Below are positions 26,563 to 36,071 of a DNA stretch of 57,424 nt, piece after piece (within the stretch, counting starts at the first letter, position 1; the number at the start of each line of letters is the position of its first letter). Source of the stretch: Gallionellaceae bacterium. GTDB taxonomy: Bacteria > Pseudomonadota > Gammaproteobacteria > Burkholderiales > Thiobacillaceae. The position numbers and the translations under genes were made by a program. The notes below the pieces were generated by a model that saw nothing but the letters and a program-made list of their open reading frames with translations, did no database searches and had not been told where the DNA came from. The DNA lies in the NCBI GenBank assembly GCA_028714735.1, contig JAQTLU010000019.1, positions 1-57,424 of the forward strand, read 5' to 3'.

Positions 26563-26991
26563 TCATTTATCCTGCTCGAGCGCGGCGAAACCCATGTAGC
26601 GCGCCAGGAAACGGGCCTTGCCCCCGGCCAGGAAGGCCTCGAAGCTCCAGTCGCCGAGCAGCAGCCGATGCCGGTATGGCGCCCGGAAGATATAACACCA
26701 GGCCGCCACGCTGCCGCCACCAACCAGGTTGACCTGCACCCGTACCCGCTCGTACATCTCACCCTCGAAGGCATCCAGGCGTGCCAGAGCCGAGCCGTCC
26801 AGGCCGCGGTAGAGGATGCCCTCGACGCTGGCAGCCGGGTCGGCGGTCACCCCGGGGTAATCCTCGTCCGCCACCGGCTGCCTGGCATGGCCGGCCAGGC
26901 TGGCCGGTTCGCCGGCCAGGGCCATGCCGGACACCCTGGACATGATGTCCGCGCACATCAGTGAACCGTAGGTGAAGCAGTTGTCGCTCAT
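26563..26991 (-). CDS. Gamma-glutamylcyclotransferase/AIG2-like protein
   Basis: A 142-residue protein with the GGCT-like fold signature: the N-terminal FTYGSLM loop that binds the gamma-glutamyl group and, in FEGEMYERVRVQV, a glutamate in the usual catalytic neighbourhood. Family members cleave gamma-glutamyl-amine or peptide bonds to give 5-oxoproline; the actual substrate is not evident. It is a single gene with its own start at 26989-26991. Confidence 0.88.
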   Translation of the reverse strand: MSDNCFTYGSLMCADIMSRVSGMALAGEPASLAGHARQPVADEDYPGVTADPAASVEGILYRGLDGSALARLDAFEGEMYERVRVQVNLVGGGSVAAWCYIFRAPYRHRLLLGDWSFEAFLAGGKARFLARYMGFAALEQDK

Positions 26992-27071
26992 GCTTGATAT
27001 CCGCCCAGTAGTGCCAATCCGCCTGCGACCGCGTCAGACGGCTGGCCAGCGTCATGACTGTTTACCGAATA

Positions 27072-27077
27072 TAATCC
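27072..27077 (+). promoter_or_regulatory. Candidate -10 box for the polyene cluster
   Basis: A perfect TATAAT lies about 50 bases upstream of the acyl carrier protein start, in the gap after the divergent GGCT-like gene. The matching -35 region is weak (no TTGACA-like hexamer at 16-18 bases), so an activator may be needed. Confidence 0.4.
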
Positions 27078-27127
27078 GCCTCGGCCCGGTTGCATCGGGC
27101 AACCACCTAATTTTGATGAAAAGCACC

Positions 27128-27397
27128 ATGTCTGACGCCAGCCAGGAATTGCAAAGCGAGGTCGCCGGGCTCATCGCCTCCGCCCTCAACCTAGATATCC
27201 GCCCGGACGAGATCAAAGCCGACGCGCCGCTTTACGGCGAGGGCCTGGGCCTCGACTCGATCGACATCCTGGAAGTGGCCCTGGTCGTGTCCAAGCGTTT
27301 CGGTTTCCAGCTGCGTTCCGACAACCCGGACAATGGCCAAATCTTCACCTCCCTCGCCAGCCTGACCCGGCACATCGCGGCGCACCGGACGAAATGA
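27128..27397 (+). CDS. Acyl carrier protein of the aryl-polyene-like cluster
   Basis: An 89-residue ACP. The phosphopantetheine attachment serine is in GLGLDSIDILEV (about residue 42). The helix after it is typical. It starts the first plus-strand operon of the cluster; the stop codon overlaps the start of the next gene (ATGA). A start four codons earlier is possible. Only one ACP is seen here, whereas described aryl polyene loci usually have two. Confidence 0.92.
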   Translation: MSDASQELQSEVAGLIASALNLDIRPDEIKADAPLYGEGLGLDSIDILEVALVVSKRFGFQLRSDNPDNGQIFTSLASLTRHIAAHRTK

Positions 27398-28059
27398 GTT
27401 TCACCCTGGTCCGCGCGCTACGCTGGACCGCCCTCGCCGCCGCGGGCATCGCTTATTCCGCGCTGGCGCACTACAGCGCCGCCACCTCGGCGGCCACCAC
27501 CTTGCCGTCCCTGGGCGTGGCCGTCTCCCTGGCGCCTTCGCTGGCCATCCTTCTGGTGCTGGCCTGGCGCTCGCCCAGGCGCCTGGCCATGGCGCTGCTG
27601 TGCGCCGGCGCGGGCCTGCTGTTGTGGCGATACTGGGGCGCCCTGGAACGGAATTTCAGCTGGGTCTATTTCCTCCAGCACGCCGGCACCAATGTCATGC
27701 TGGCGGCGGTGTTCGGCGTCACCCTGGGACGCGGGCGCCAGCCGATCTGCACCCGCTTTGCCGAAGTCGTGCACGGCGGTCTCGATCCCGAACTGGTGCG
27801 CTATACGCGCCAGGTCACCCTGGCCTGGACCGTGTTCTTCCTGACGGTCAGCCTGGCCTCGACGCTGCTGTTCCTGTTCGCGCCCATCGAGGCCTGGTCG
27901 GTGTTCGCCAATTTCCTCACCCTGCCGCTGGTCCTGCTGATGTTCGTCGCCGAGTACCTGGTCCGCCTGCGCAAGCTGCCGAATCTGGAGAAGCACAGCA
28001 TCCTGGCCGGTATCCTGGCCTACTGGAAAACCCCGGCCGCCCCGGTCCATCCCCGTTAG
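27394..28059 (+). CDS. Membrane protein of the polyene cluster (COG4648-like)
   Basis: A 221-residue polytopic protein with about six hydrophobic segments and a conserved-looking loop (CTRFAEVVHGG, then RYTRQVTLAWTVFF). Proteins of this kind sit next to the ACP in aryl polyene clusters, and I assign it to that group by sequence feel and position. The molecular role in the family is not known. It overlaps the ACP gene by 4 bases and precedes the AMP-ligase by 20. Confidence 0.82.
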   Translation: MSFTLVRALRWTALAAAGIAYSALAHYSAATSAATTLPSLGVAVSLAPSLAILLVLAWRSPRRLAMALLCAGAGLLLWRYWGALERNFSWVYFLQHAGTNVMLAAVFGVTLGRGRQPICTRFAEVVHGGLDPELVRYTRQVTLAWTVFFLTVSLASTLLFLFAPIEAWSVFANFLTLPLVLLMFVAEYLVRLRKLPNLEKHSILAGILAYWKTPAAPVHPR

Positions 28060-28079
28060 GCCTGGAGTCCGGACCGCCC

Positions 28080-29444
28080 ATGTCGACCCTGCCGCTCATC
28101 GCCCATCGCCGCCTCGATGCGGTCATGGCCTGGCGCGGCAACACCCCGGTCAGCGTCCGGCAGTTCCTCGGCGACGTCGACCAGCTCGCCGGCCTGTTGC
28201 CGCCCGGACGGCATGTACTCAACCTGTGCGGCGACCGCTACCGCTTCGCCGTCGCCCTGATGGCCGGCATCGTCAGCGGCCGGGTCAGCCTGCTGCCGTC
28301 CAGCCAGACCCTGGAATCGCTCCGGCAGATGCAGCGCTACGCCCCGGAGGTCTTCTGCATCACCGACCGGGATGACGGCGGCGACGGGTTGCCGGTCTTG
28401 CGCTACCCGGAGTCGCTGCCGGAGGCGCTGGCAGACCCCGTCATTCCGCAAATCGACCGCGACCAGGTCATCGCCCAGATCTTCACCTCCGGCTCCACCG
28501 GCCAGCCGGTCCCCCATCTCAAGCGCTGGGGCAACATGGTGCGTGGGGTGCAGGCGGGGGCGCAGCGGTTGGGCGTCGGCCCCGGCCACGCCATCGTCGG
28601 TACGGTGCCGCCCCAGCACATGTACGGCCTCGAATTCACCGTGCTGCTGCCCTTGCAGAGCGGCGCCGCCCTGTCTGCCGGCCACCCTTTTTACCCGGCC
28701 GACATCTGCGCGACGCTGGCAGACCTGCCCCGGCCGCGCATGCTGGTCACCACGCCCTACCACCTGCGGGTGCTGCTGGCCGAGCCGGCCGAGATCCCGG
28801 CCGTGGACCTGCTGCTGTCCGCCACCGCCCCCCTGTCGCAAAACCTGGCCGTCGCCGCGGAGGCCCGCCTCGCCGCCCCCCTGTTCGAGATCTACGGCAG
28901 CACCGAGACCGGCCAGTTGGCTTCCCGGCGCACCACGGCCGGCGCCACCTGGCAGACCTTGCCGGATATCCGCCTGCGTGGCGCGGGCGAGGCGGTCTGG
29001 GCCGAGGGCGAGCGCATCGAGGCGCCGACCCGGCTGAGCGACGTGATCGAACCGGTGGACCCGGAGGCCCGCCAGCTCCTGCTCCACGGCCGCCATGCCG
29101 ACCTGGTCAACATCGCCGGCAAGCGGTCCTCCCTGGGCTATCTCGATTTCCAGCTCAACGCCGTTCCCGGCGTGCAGGACGGCGTCTTCCTGCTGCCCCG
29201 GGAAGACGATGGCGACCATCCGGAAAACGTCCGCCGCCTCACCGCCCTGGTGGTGGCGCCCGGGTTGACGCCCACCGCCCTCATGCAGGCCCTGCGCGAG
29301 CGCATCGACCCGATCTTCCTGCCCCGGCCGCTGCTGTTCGTCGACGCCCTGCCGCGCAACGCCACCGGCAAGCTGCCCCGCCAGGCGACTCAGGCGCTCC
29401 TGGCCAGCCTGCGAGCGTCAAGCACGGACACCATCCGGTCATGA
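28080..29444 (+). CDS. AMP-dependent acyl/aryl ligase of the polyene cluster
   Basis: ANL-family adenylating enzyme of 454 residues, expected to activate the starter acid (an aryl acid in known aryl polyene loci) and load it on the ACP. The adenylation core motif is IFTSGSTGQPVPHLK (about residue 140); further motifs are EIYGSTETGQ and, near the C terminus, NATGKLPRQ with the catalytic lysine. The start at 28080 follows a short gap. It overlaps the next gene by 4 bases. Confidence 0.92.
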   Translation: MSTLPLIAHRRLDAVMAWRGNTPVSVRQFLGDVDQLAGLLPPGRHVLNLCGDRYRFAVALMAGIVSGRVSLLPSSQTLESLRQMQRYAPEVFCITDRDDGGDGLPVLRYPESLPEALADPVIPQIDRDQVIAQIFTSGSTGQPVPHLKRWGNMVRGVQAGAQRLGVGPGHAIVGTVPPQHMYGLEFTVLLPLQSGAALSAGHPFYPADICATLADLPRPRMLVTTPYHLRVLLAEPAEIPAVDLLLSATAPLSQNLAVAAEARLAAPLFEIYGSTETGQLASRRTTAGATWQTLPDIRLRGAGEAVWAEGERIEAPTRLSDVIEPVDPEARQLLLHGRHADLVNIAGKRSSLGYLDFQLNAVPGVQDGVFLLPREDDGDHPENVRRLTALVVAPGLTPTALMQALRERIDPIFLPRPLLFVDALPRNATGKLPRQATQALLASLRASSTDTIRS

Positions 29445-29770
29445 CCGACCAGTCCCTGCCCCTGTCCGTCGCGGCCGACCACCCGGCCTATGACGGCCAT
29501 TTCCCCGGCCATCCCATCCTGCCCGGCGTGGTCCTGCTGGACGAGGCCCTGCATGTCCTGGCCGCCCAGCACGGGCTGACGGCCGCCGGCGGCCAGATCC
29601 GCGCGGCCAAGTTTCTCAGCCCGGTCAGCCCGGGCGAGGCCCTGCGTCTGGACTATGCCGCCACGGCGAATGGTGTGTTCCGGTTCGAAGTGGTGGCAGC
29701 CGGTCCTGGCCATGCGCGGGTGGTCGCCAGCGGCATGTTCGCCTTCGCCGCGCCCGAGGCGGCATCGTGA
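29441..29770 (+). CDS. ApeI-like 3-hydroxyacyl-ACP dehydratase
   Basis: A 109-residue single hot-dog domain. The catalytic region DGHFPGHPILPGVVLLDEAL (about 18-37) has the FabZ/FabA-type histidine and glutamate arrangement. In the pathway it removes water to give the double bonds of the polyene. It is linked by 4-base overlaps with both the ligase and the acyltransferase genes. Confidence 0.9.
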   Translation: MTDQSLPLSVAADHPAYDGHFPGHPILPGVVLLDEALHVLAAQHGLTAAGGQIRAAKFLSPVSPGEALRLDYAATANGVFRFEVVAAGPGHARVVASGMFAFAAPEAAS

Positions 29771-30690
29771 GCCCTGCCGATCCCGGCCGGGCCGAGTGGA
29801 GAAAGCAGCCGGAACGCGGCAGCCAGGCCCTGCTGCGCCTGATGACCTGGCTGTCCCTGACGCTGGGACGGCCGCTGTCCCGGGGCATATTGTTCGGCAT
29901 CAGCCTCTATTTCCTGCTCTTCGCACCGGCCGCCGGCAAGGCCTCGCGTGCCTACCTGCAGCGCGCACTGGGACGGCCGCCGCGGCTGGCCGAGGTGTTC
30001 CGGCACGTTCACTGTTTCGCCACCTGCATCCATGACCGGGTCTACCTGCTCAACGACCGCTTCGACCTGTTCGATATCCAGGTGGAAGGGGAGGACGTCA
30101 TCCAGGAAGTGCTGGCCGCCGGGCGGGGCGCCTTCCTGATGGCTGCCCACCTGGGCAGCTTCGAGGTGGTGCGCGCCCTCGGCCGGCGCCAGCCCGGCCT
30201 CCGCCTGGCCATGGCCATGTACCTGGAAAATGCCCACAAGATCAACGCCGCCATGGCCGCCATCAACCCGGCCGCCATGCTGGAGATCATTCCGCTCGGC
30301 CAGTTCGATTCCATGCTCCAGGTCCAGGCCCGGCTGGACGAGGGCGTGGTGCTGGGCATGATGGGCGACCGCACCCTGGCCCAGGATCCGACCCTGCCGG
30401 TGCCGTTCCTCGGCCAGACCGCCGCCTTCCCGGTCGGTCCCATGCGTCTGGCGGCCATCCTCAAGCGGCCGGTGCTGTTCATCAGCGGCCTCTATCTCGG
30501 CGGCAACCGCTACGCCATCCAGTTCGAGCGCCTGGCCGATTTCACCGGCATCGAGCGCAAGGAGCGCAGCGCCGCCGTCAACGAGGCGGTCAACGCCTAT
30601 GCCGGTTGCCTGGAGCGGCACTGTCGCGCCGCGCCCTACAACTGGTCCAACTTCTACGATTTCTGGCAGCCGCCGGCGGAGACAGCATGA
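29767..30690 (+). CDS. LpxL/HtrB-like acyltransferase of the polyene cluster
   Basis: A 307-residue membrane-associated acyltransferase. A hydrophobic segment lies near residues 35-60; the catalytic HX4-[DE] motif is at AAHLGSFEVV (about 125-135). The remaining family features include GMMGDRTL. In the described E. coli locus a similar domain is fused to a glycosyltransferase; here it stands alone, and a separate GT2 gene lies at the far end of the cluster. Probable role: attaching the polyene acyl chain to a lipid or sugar-lipid carrier. Confidence 0.88.
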   Translation: MSPADPGRAEWRKQPERGSQALLRLMTWLSLTLGRPLSRGILFGISLYFLLFAPAAGKASRAYLQRALGRPPRLAEVFRHVHCFATCIHDRVYLLNDRFDLFDIQVEGEDVIQEVLAAGRGAFLMAAHLGSFEVVRALGRRQPGLRLAMAMYLENAHKINAAMAAINPAAMLEIIPLGQFDSMLQVQARLDEGVVLGMMGDRTLAQDPTLPVPFLGQTAAFPVGPMRLAAILKRPVLFISGLYLGGNRYAIQFERLADFTGIERKERSAAVNEAVNAYAGCLERHCRAAPYNWSNFYDFWQPPAETA

Positions 30691-31265
30691 CCCGGTCCGT
30701 TCGACTTCTGCTCGGCGCGCTCCTGCTTGGCTTCATCTTGTCCGCCCAGGCCGCCCAGCTCAGCGTCGGCCAGTTGATGACCGCGCTGGCCGGCAACCGG
30801 CACGGAGCGGCCAGCTTCACCGAGAAAAAATACCTCGCCATCCTGGACCAGCCGGTCGAGTCGTCGGGCGAACTGCTGTTCATCCCGCCCGCCCGCCTGG
30901 AGAAACGTACCCTCAAGCCCAAGGCCGAGACCCTGGTGCTGGACGGCGACGTGCTGACCATCGAGCGGCGGCGGCAGACGCATGTCCTGCAACTCAGGGA
31001 CTATCCGGAGGTGGCGGGCATGATCGAGAGCATCAGGGCCACCCTGGCCGGCGACCGCAAGGCCCTGGAACGGGTCTATCACCTGGACCTGCAGGGTAGC
31101 AGCGAGCGCTGGACCCTGGTGCTGATCCCGCTCGACGCCAAGGTGGGCAAGGTGGTAGCCCGCATCCGCATGGTTGGGACACAGGACGAGGTACACACGG
31201 TGGAAATCCTGCAGGCCGACGGCGACCGCTCGGTGATGAGCATCCAGAAAACCGCCTCGCCATGA
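30687..31265 (+). CDS. LolA-like periplasmic carrier of the polyene cluster
   Basis: A 192-residue protein with a signal peptide (LLLGALLLGFILSAQA, cleavage after AQA near residue 22) and a LolA-like beta fold (AASFTEKKYLAILDQPVESS, ARLEKRTLKPKAETLVLDGD). LolA-like proteins are usual in aryl polyene loci and are thought to shuttle the product across the periplasm. The 4-base overlaps with both neighbours show it belongs to the same operon. Confidence 0.9.
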   Translation: MTRSVRLLLGALLLGFILSAQAAQLSVGQLMTALAGNRHGAASFTEKKYLAILDQPVESSGELLFIPPARLEKRTLKPKAETLVLDGDVLTIERRRQTHVLQLRDYPEVAGMIESIRATLAGDRKALERVYHLDLQGSSERWTLVLIPLDAKVGKVVARIRMVGTQDEVHTVEILQADGDRSVMSIQKTASP

Positions 31266-33598
31266 GCCGGCGCGGCGGTGTCGCCATCGCACTCTGGCTG
31301 GCCTTCCTGCTCGCCTGTATCGGGCTGGTGAGCAGGGCCAGCTTCACGGCCGACCTGTCCGCCTTCCTGCCGAGCAGCCCCAGCCCGGAACAGCAACTGC
31401 TGGTCGACCAGTTGAAATCCGGCATCGCCTCGCGCCTGATCCTGATCGGCATCGAAGGCGGCGACCAGGCAGCGCGCACCCGTGCCTCCCGCGATCTGGC
31501 CGCCCGCCTGCGCGCCGACCCCCGTTTCCTCCACGTCGCCAACGGCGAGACCCAGGAGCTGGAGCGCGACCGCCGGGTCCTGCTGGAGAATCGTTATCTC
31601 CTGAGCCCGGCGGTGACGGCCGAGCGTTTCAGCGCTGCGGGGCTGCATGACGGCGTGGCGGACAGCATCGACCTGCTGGCCAGTTCGGCCGGGATGTTCA
31701 GCAAGGCCCTGTTGCCGCGCGACCCCACTGGCGAGTTCATGCAACTGCTCGATGCCCTGGCCAACCAACCGCGGCCGCAAATGGCCGATGGCGTCTGGGT
31801 CTCCCACGACGGCCGGCGCGCCCTGCTCCTGGCCCGCACCCGCGCCGATGGCGCCGACACGGATGGCCAGGAACAGGCGGTCGCGGCGATCCGCACGGCC
31901 TTCCGGGCGGTCGCAGGGCCGGGGCTGCAGCTCGTCCTGACCGGCCCCGGGCCGTTTTCCGTGGCGGCCCGCGCCACCATCAAGGGCGAGGTGGCCACCC
32001 TGTCCGGCCTCGGCGGCCTGATCATCATCGCCCTGCTGGTGCTGGTCTACCGTTCGCCCACCGCCCTGCTGCTCGGTCTGCTGCCCGTGCTGTCCGGCGC
32101 CCTGGCCGGGGTGGCGGCGGTCAGCCTGGGCTTCGGCGTCATCCATGGCGTCACCCTCGGCTTCGGCACCGCCCTGATGGGCGAGGCGATCGACTATTCC
32201 ATCTACCTGATGCTGCAGTCCGAGCCGCGCCAGGACGGGACGGGCGAGCCGCAGGGCCATTGGCTGGCCTGCTTCTGGCCGACCATACGGATCGGCGTGC
32301 TCACCTCGGTGTTCGGCTTTGCCTCGCTGCTGTTTTCCGGCTTCCCCGGCCTGGCCCAACTGGGCCTCTATGCCATCGCCGGCGTGGTCACCGCCGCCCT
32401 GATCACCCGTTTCGTGCTGCCGCATCTATTGCCCGCCCAGCTGCGCCTGCGCGACGTCAGCGCACTGGGCCGCAGACTGCAGGCCCGGGTGGCACAGGCG
32501 GGCCGTCTGCGCGGGCCGCTGCTGGCCCTGTTCGTCGCCGCCTGCGCCGTCCTGGTGATTCAGCGCGACGGCATGTGGAACCGGGAACTGGCGGCCCTGA
32601 GCCCGGTGTCCGCCGCCGACCAGGCCCTCGACGCGAGCATGCGCGCCGACCTGGGCGCCCCGGACGTGCGCTACCTGGTGGTGGTGACCGCCGCCAGCCA
32701 GGAAGCCGCCCTTGCCGCCAGCGAACGCGCGGCAGCGCTGCTCCAGCCGCTGGTCGCCGCCGGGGTGATCGACGGCTTCGAGAGCCCCGCCTTCTATCTG
32801 CCCAGCCAGGCGAGCCAGCGCCAACGCCAGGCGAGCCTGCCGGCCGACGCCGAACTGCGCCGACGCCTCCAGGCGGCCATGGCCGACCTGCCCCTGCGTG
32901 CGGATCGTCTCGAACCGTTCCTTGCCGACGTGGCCAAGGCCCGCAGCCGGCGGCCGCTGACCCGGCAGGACCTAGAGGGCACCTCCCTGGCAGAAGGGGT
33001 GGACGCCCTGCTGCTGCCGTCGGCAGGAGGCTGGACCGCCCTGCTGCCACTGCGCACCGGCGCCGGAAGCGTCCTCGACCCAGCGCGGGTGCGTACCGCC
33101 CTCGCCGGGTCGGGCTCGGCGGGCGTCAATTTCATCGACATCAAGGGCGAGGCCGATCGCCTTTACCAGGGCTATCTGCGCGAAGCCATCCTGCTCTCGC
33201 TCACGGGCCTGGCCGCCATCGTCTGCCTGCTGTTCGTCACCACTCGATCTCCGGTCCGGGTGTTCCGCATCCTCGCCCCCCTGGTCGTCGCCGTGGCCGT
33301 GGTCATCGCCGGCCTGGTCCTGGCCGGACGGCAACTTACCCTGCTGCACCTGGTCGGCATGCTGCTGGTGGTGGCAGTCGGTTCCAACTATGCCCTGTTC
33401 TTCGACCGGGGCGCCGCCGAAGGGGGCATCTCGCCGCGCACCCTGGCCTCCCTGCTGCTGGCCACCAGCACCACGGTGGTCGGCTTCGGCATCCTGGCCT
33501 TTTCCAGCGTGCCGGTGCTCAACGCCATCGGCGCCACGGTCGGTCCGGGCGCCATCCTCGCCCTGGTCTTCTCCGCCATCCTGGCGCGGCGGCCATGA
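31262..33598 (+). CDS. MMPL/RND-family exporter of the polyene cluster
   Basis: A 778-residue membrane exporter with the RND/MMPL layout: a membrane segment at the N terminus, a large periplasmic loop (about 30-235), a five- to six-helix block (about 240-430), a second periplasmic loop and a final helix block (about 635-775). The family moves lipids and polyketide-like molecules. In this operon it should export the finished polyene lipid from the inner membrane to the LolA-like carrier. Overlaps on both sides are 4 bases. Confidence 0.93.
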   Translation: MSRRGGVAIALWLAFLLACIGLVSRASFTADLSAFLPSSPSPEQQLLVDQLKSGIASRLILIGIEGGDQAARTRASRDLAARLRADPRFLHVANGETQELERDRRVLLENRYLLSPAVTAERFSAAGLHDGVADSIDLLASSAGMFSKALLPRDPTGEFMQLLDALANQPRPQMADGVWVSHDGRRALLLARTRADGADTDGQEQAVAAIRTAFRAVAGPGLQLVLTGPGPFSVAARATIKGEVATLSGLGGLIIIALLVLVYRSPTALLLGLLPVLSGALAGVAAVSLGFGVIHGVTLGFGTALMGEAIDYSIYLMLQSEPRQDGTGEPQGHWLACFWPTIRIGVLTSVFGFASLLFSGFPGLAQLGLYAIAGVVTAALITRFVLPHLLPAQLRLRDVSALGRRLQARVAQAGRLRGPLLALFVAACAVLVIQRDGMWNRELAALSPVSAADQALDASMRADLGAPDVRYLVVVTAASQEAALAASERAAALLQPLVAAGVIDGFESPAFYLPSQASQRQRQASLPADAELRRRLQAAMADLPLRADRLEPFLADVAKARSRRPLTRQDLEGTSLAEGVDALLLPSAGGWTALLPLRTGAGSVLDPARVRTALAGSGSAGVNFIDIKGEADRLYQGYLREAILLSLTGLAAIVCLLFVTTRSPVRVFRILAPLVVAVAVVIAGLVLAGRQLTLLHLVGMLLVVAVGSNYALFFDRGAAEGGISPRTLASLLLATSTTVVGFGILAFSSVPVLNAIGATVGPGAILALVFSAILARRP

Positions 33599-34431
33599 CG
33601 GTCCTGCCGCCGCCGCCCCATAGCCGCCGCGCGTGGCGACCGACGCCGCTGTTGCAGGCCACTTTCGTCCTCCATGCCGGGATACTGGTATTGCTGGCGC
33701 TGCAACCGGGGCTGTGGCCCTGGGGGCTGGGCGCGCTGGCCGCCAATCACCTGATCCTCGGCGCCGCCGGACTCTGGCCGCGCAGCCGCTGTCTCGGCCC
33801 CAACTGGGTGCGCCTGCCGGCCGCCGCGGCGCCGGGACATATCGCCATCACCATCGACGACGGCCCCGATCCGGCGGTGACGCCGCAGGTGCTCGACCTG
33901 CTCGACCGCCATGGCGCCCGCGCCAGCTTTTTTTGCATCGGGGCGCAGGCGCAACGCCATCCCGATCTGTGCCGCGAGATCATCCGGCGCGGCCATGCCG
34001 TGGAAAACCACGGCCAGCACCATTACCACCATTTCGCCACCTTCGGGCCGCGCCGCATGGCCCGCGAGGTCGCCGCCGGCCAGGACAGCCTGGCCGCCAT
34101 CACCGGCCAGCGGCCATGTTTCTTCCGGCCCACCGCCGGCCTGCGCAACCCCTTCCTGGAACCCGTCCTGGCCCGGCTCGGCCTGCATCTGGCGAGCTGG
34201 ACCCGGCGCGGTTTCGACACCCGCAACCGCGATGCCGACGAGGTGGCCCTGCGCCTGACCCGCAACCTCGCCGCCGGCGACATCCTGCTCCTGCATGACG
34301 GCCACGCCGCGCGTACCGCGGACGGTCGGCCGATAATCCTGACCGTCCTGCCCCATCTGCTGGAAACGGCCGCCGCGGCCGGCCTCCAATCCATTACCCT
34401 GCGTGCCGCACTGGCCGCTTCCGCACCCTGA
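33595..34431 (+). CDS. Polysaccharide deacetylase (NodB family)
   Basis: A 278-residue protein with two N-terminal hydrophobic segments and a NodB domain. The first motif AITIDDGPDP (about residue 80) supplies the catalytic and metal aspartates. The second, HGQHHYHH, is the HxxxH metal motif in altered context. Later motifs include FFRPTAG and LLHDGH. It overlaps the MMPL gene by 4 bases, so it belongs to the polyene operon, although it is not part of the commonly described core set. It may deacetylate a sugar on the carrier lipid; this is inference. Confidence 0.9.
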   Translation: MTVLPPPPHSRRAWRPTPLLQATFVLHAGILVLLALQPGLWPWGLGALAANHLILGAAGLWPRSRCLGPNWVRLPAAAAPGHIAITIDDGPDPAVTPQVLDLLDRHGARASFFCIGAQAQRHPDLCREIIRRGHAVENHGQHHYHHFATFGPRRMAREVAAGQDSLAAITGQRPCFFRPTAGLRNPFLEPVLARLGLHLASWTRRGFDTRNRDADEVALRLTRNLAAGDILLLHDGHAARTADGRPIILTVLPHLLETAAAAGLQSITLRAALAASAP

Positions 34432-34443
34432 GCCTCCGCCCGG

Positions 34444-35760
34444 CTATGGCGCAGACAGGCGCTTGCGGTGGCGCCAGAACAGGCTCATCAGCGGCTTGAC
34501 GCTGGTTCCGTGGACGAGAATGGAAAGCGAGACGGCAACGAGCGTCAACTGGATCAGCTCCAGAGCCAGGTCTTCGGGGAGGCCATGCTGTATGGCATAC
34601 ATCAGGTAGTACAGCGAACCAATGCCGCGTACCCCGAACCAGCCCACCATGCCGCGTATCGGCCACGACGTGCGGTTGCCCGACAGGCTGGCGAGTACGC
34701 TGACCGGGCGCGCGACCATGAACAGAAACAGGGCCAGCCCCACCGCCCGCCAGCTCCAGGAATCGACAAACAGGGTGCCGCCGATGAGCAGTACCAGCAC
34801 CAGCTCGGAGAGCCTCTCCAGATGCTCCTTGAAGACCAGCGAGCCGCCGCTGACGGTCGGCGGTGGCTCGCTATCAGGGCTTGCCCTTTCAGCTTCTGGT
34901 TCGTTTCGGTCGACTTGCCGCTGATCCGGATACTCCCGGGCAGCACCGGCGAGCTTGAGCTCGGTCTGGCGCAACGCGACGGCCGCGAAAAAAACCGCCA
35001 GGAATCCCCACGCATCGACCAGCATACTCAAGCCGTACACCACGCCGATCAGGCCGAGTCCGAGGAAGTCGTCCAGGAGTGGCTGTGCGGGTGGATCGCC
35101 GCGCAGTTTCCGTCCTAAATAGGCCAGTGCGACACCGGATATCACCCCGATGGCGATCCCCGCCGCCGTAGCCCACAGCACATCGACCAGCGCCCAGTGC
35201 AGGCCGAACTCACCGAGCTCATGCAGACCGAGCAAGCCCATGCCCAGCATGACAAACGGAAACGCGCTGCCGTCGTTCATGCCCGCCTCGCAGGTCAGGG
35301 TGAAGCGAAGCTGGTCGCGGTCACCGGGATGGCGGATCTGGACGTCGGTCGCCAGCACCGGGTCGGTGGGCGCCAGGATGGCACCCAGCAGGATGCCCGC
35401 GCCCAGGGGCAGATCGAGCAGGTAATAGGCGTAGGCGGCGACCAGCCCGACGCTGACCGCCATGGCTACCGTTGCCAGCAGTATCGGTTTGCGCCAGCGG
35501 ACGAGGCTGACCGGCACGGGCATTTTGACGCCGGCGGAAAACAGTGAAATCAGCACCGCCACCTCGGTCAGCACTTCCAGCAGGGCCGATTCCTTGAGCG
35601 GATTGAAGTGAAAGAAATCGAGTACCGTAGGCCCGACCAGCACCCCCACCGCCAGATAGATGATGGCCGGGGTGACCGGCAGGCGCTGGAGCAGCGAGGC
35701 AGTCAGGCCCCTGGCGAGCAACAGGCCGCCCAGGAGCAAAAACCATTGTGCGCTAGTCAT
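34444..35760 (-). CDS. Cation/proton antiporter (CPA family)
   Basis: A 438-residue transporter with about 12-13 membrane helices and an antiporter-type acidic region (GAILAPTDPVLATDVQ, EAGMNDGSAFPFVM). These fit the Na+/H+ exchanger CPA1 group. A polar insertion near residues 275-310 is rich in Glu/Arg. It lies on the opposite strand between the two plus-strand halves of the polyene cluster, 12 bases from the deacetylase stop. A link to the pathway is not evident. Confidence 0.9.
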   Translation of the reverse strand: MTSAQWFLLLGGLLLARGLTASLLQRLPVTPAIIYLAVGVLVGPTVLDFFHFNPLKESALLEVLTEVAVLISLFSAGVKMPVPVSLVRWRKPILLATVAMAVSVGLVAAYAYYLLDLPLGAGILLGAILAPTDPVLATDVQIRHPGDRDQLRFTLTCEAGMNDGSAFPFVMLGMGLLGLHELGEFGLHWALVDVLWATAAGIAIGVISGVALAYLGRKLRGDPPAQPLLDDFLGLGLIGVVYGLSMLVDAWGFLAVFFAAVALRQTELKLAGAAREYPDQRQVDRNEPEAERASPDSEPPPTVSGGSLVFKEHLERLSELVLVLLIGGTLFVDSWSWRAVGLALFLFMVARPVSVLASLSGNRTSWPIRGMVGWFGVRGIGSLYYLMYAIQHGLPEDLALELIQLTLVAVSLSILVHGTSVKPLMSLFWRHRKRLSAP

Positions 35761-36071
35761 TATTCATTCGTATGAAGAAGGGATCGTGATGGCGGGCTTC
35801 GCTGATGCGTTGTCGTTCTGAATCGAGGTGGCTATCGCCATTTTGGGCCTCTCGGACATCAGCTTGCTTTAGGAGCCGCATAGCCACGAAAGGTTCGTGG
35901 ATCCCCCGACCATGTTCCTGGAGCGACCGCCGGGGCGGTACAAGCGCCGTGCTGTGCCCGGGTATTACGTGAACAAGACAGGTTGCCGGGTCGGTTGCCC
36001 GATCGGGGGAAAGGCCGGAACGCGGACATCAGTTAAAATGCAAGTCAAAGCCTGACCGACCCAATTTCTCC
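35761..36071. other. Intergenic region before the ketosynthase operon
   Basis: About 310 bases between divergent genes, holding the promoters of the antiporter gene and of the ketosynthase operon. A TAAAAT hexamer at 36034-36039 is a weak -10 candidate, without a matching -35. No gene is seen. Confidence 0.4.
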
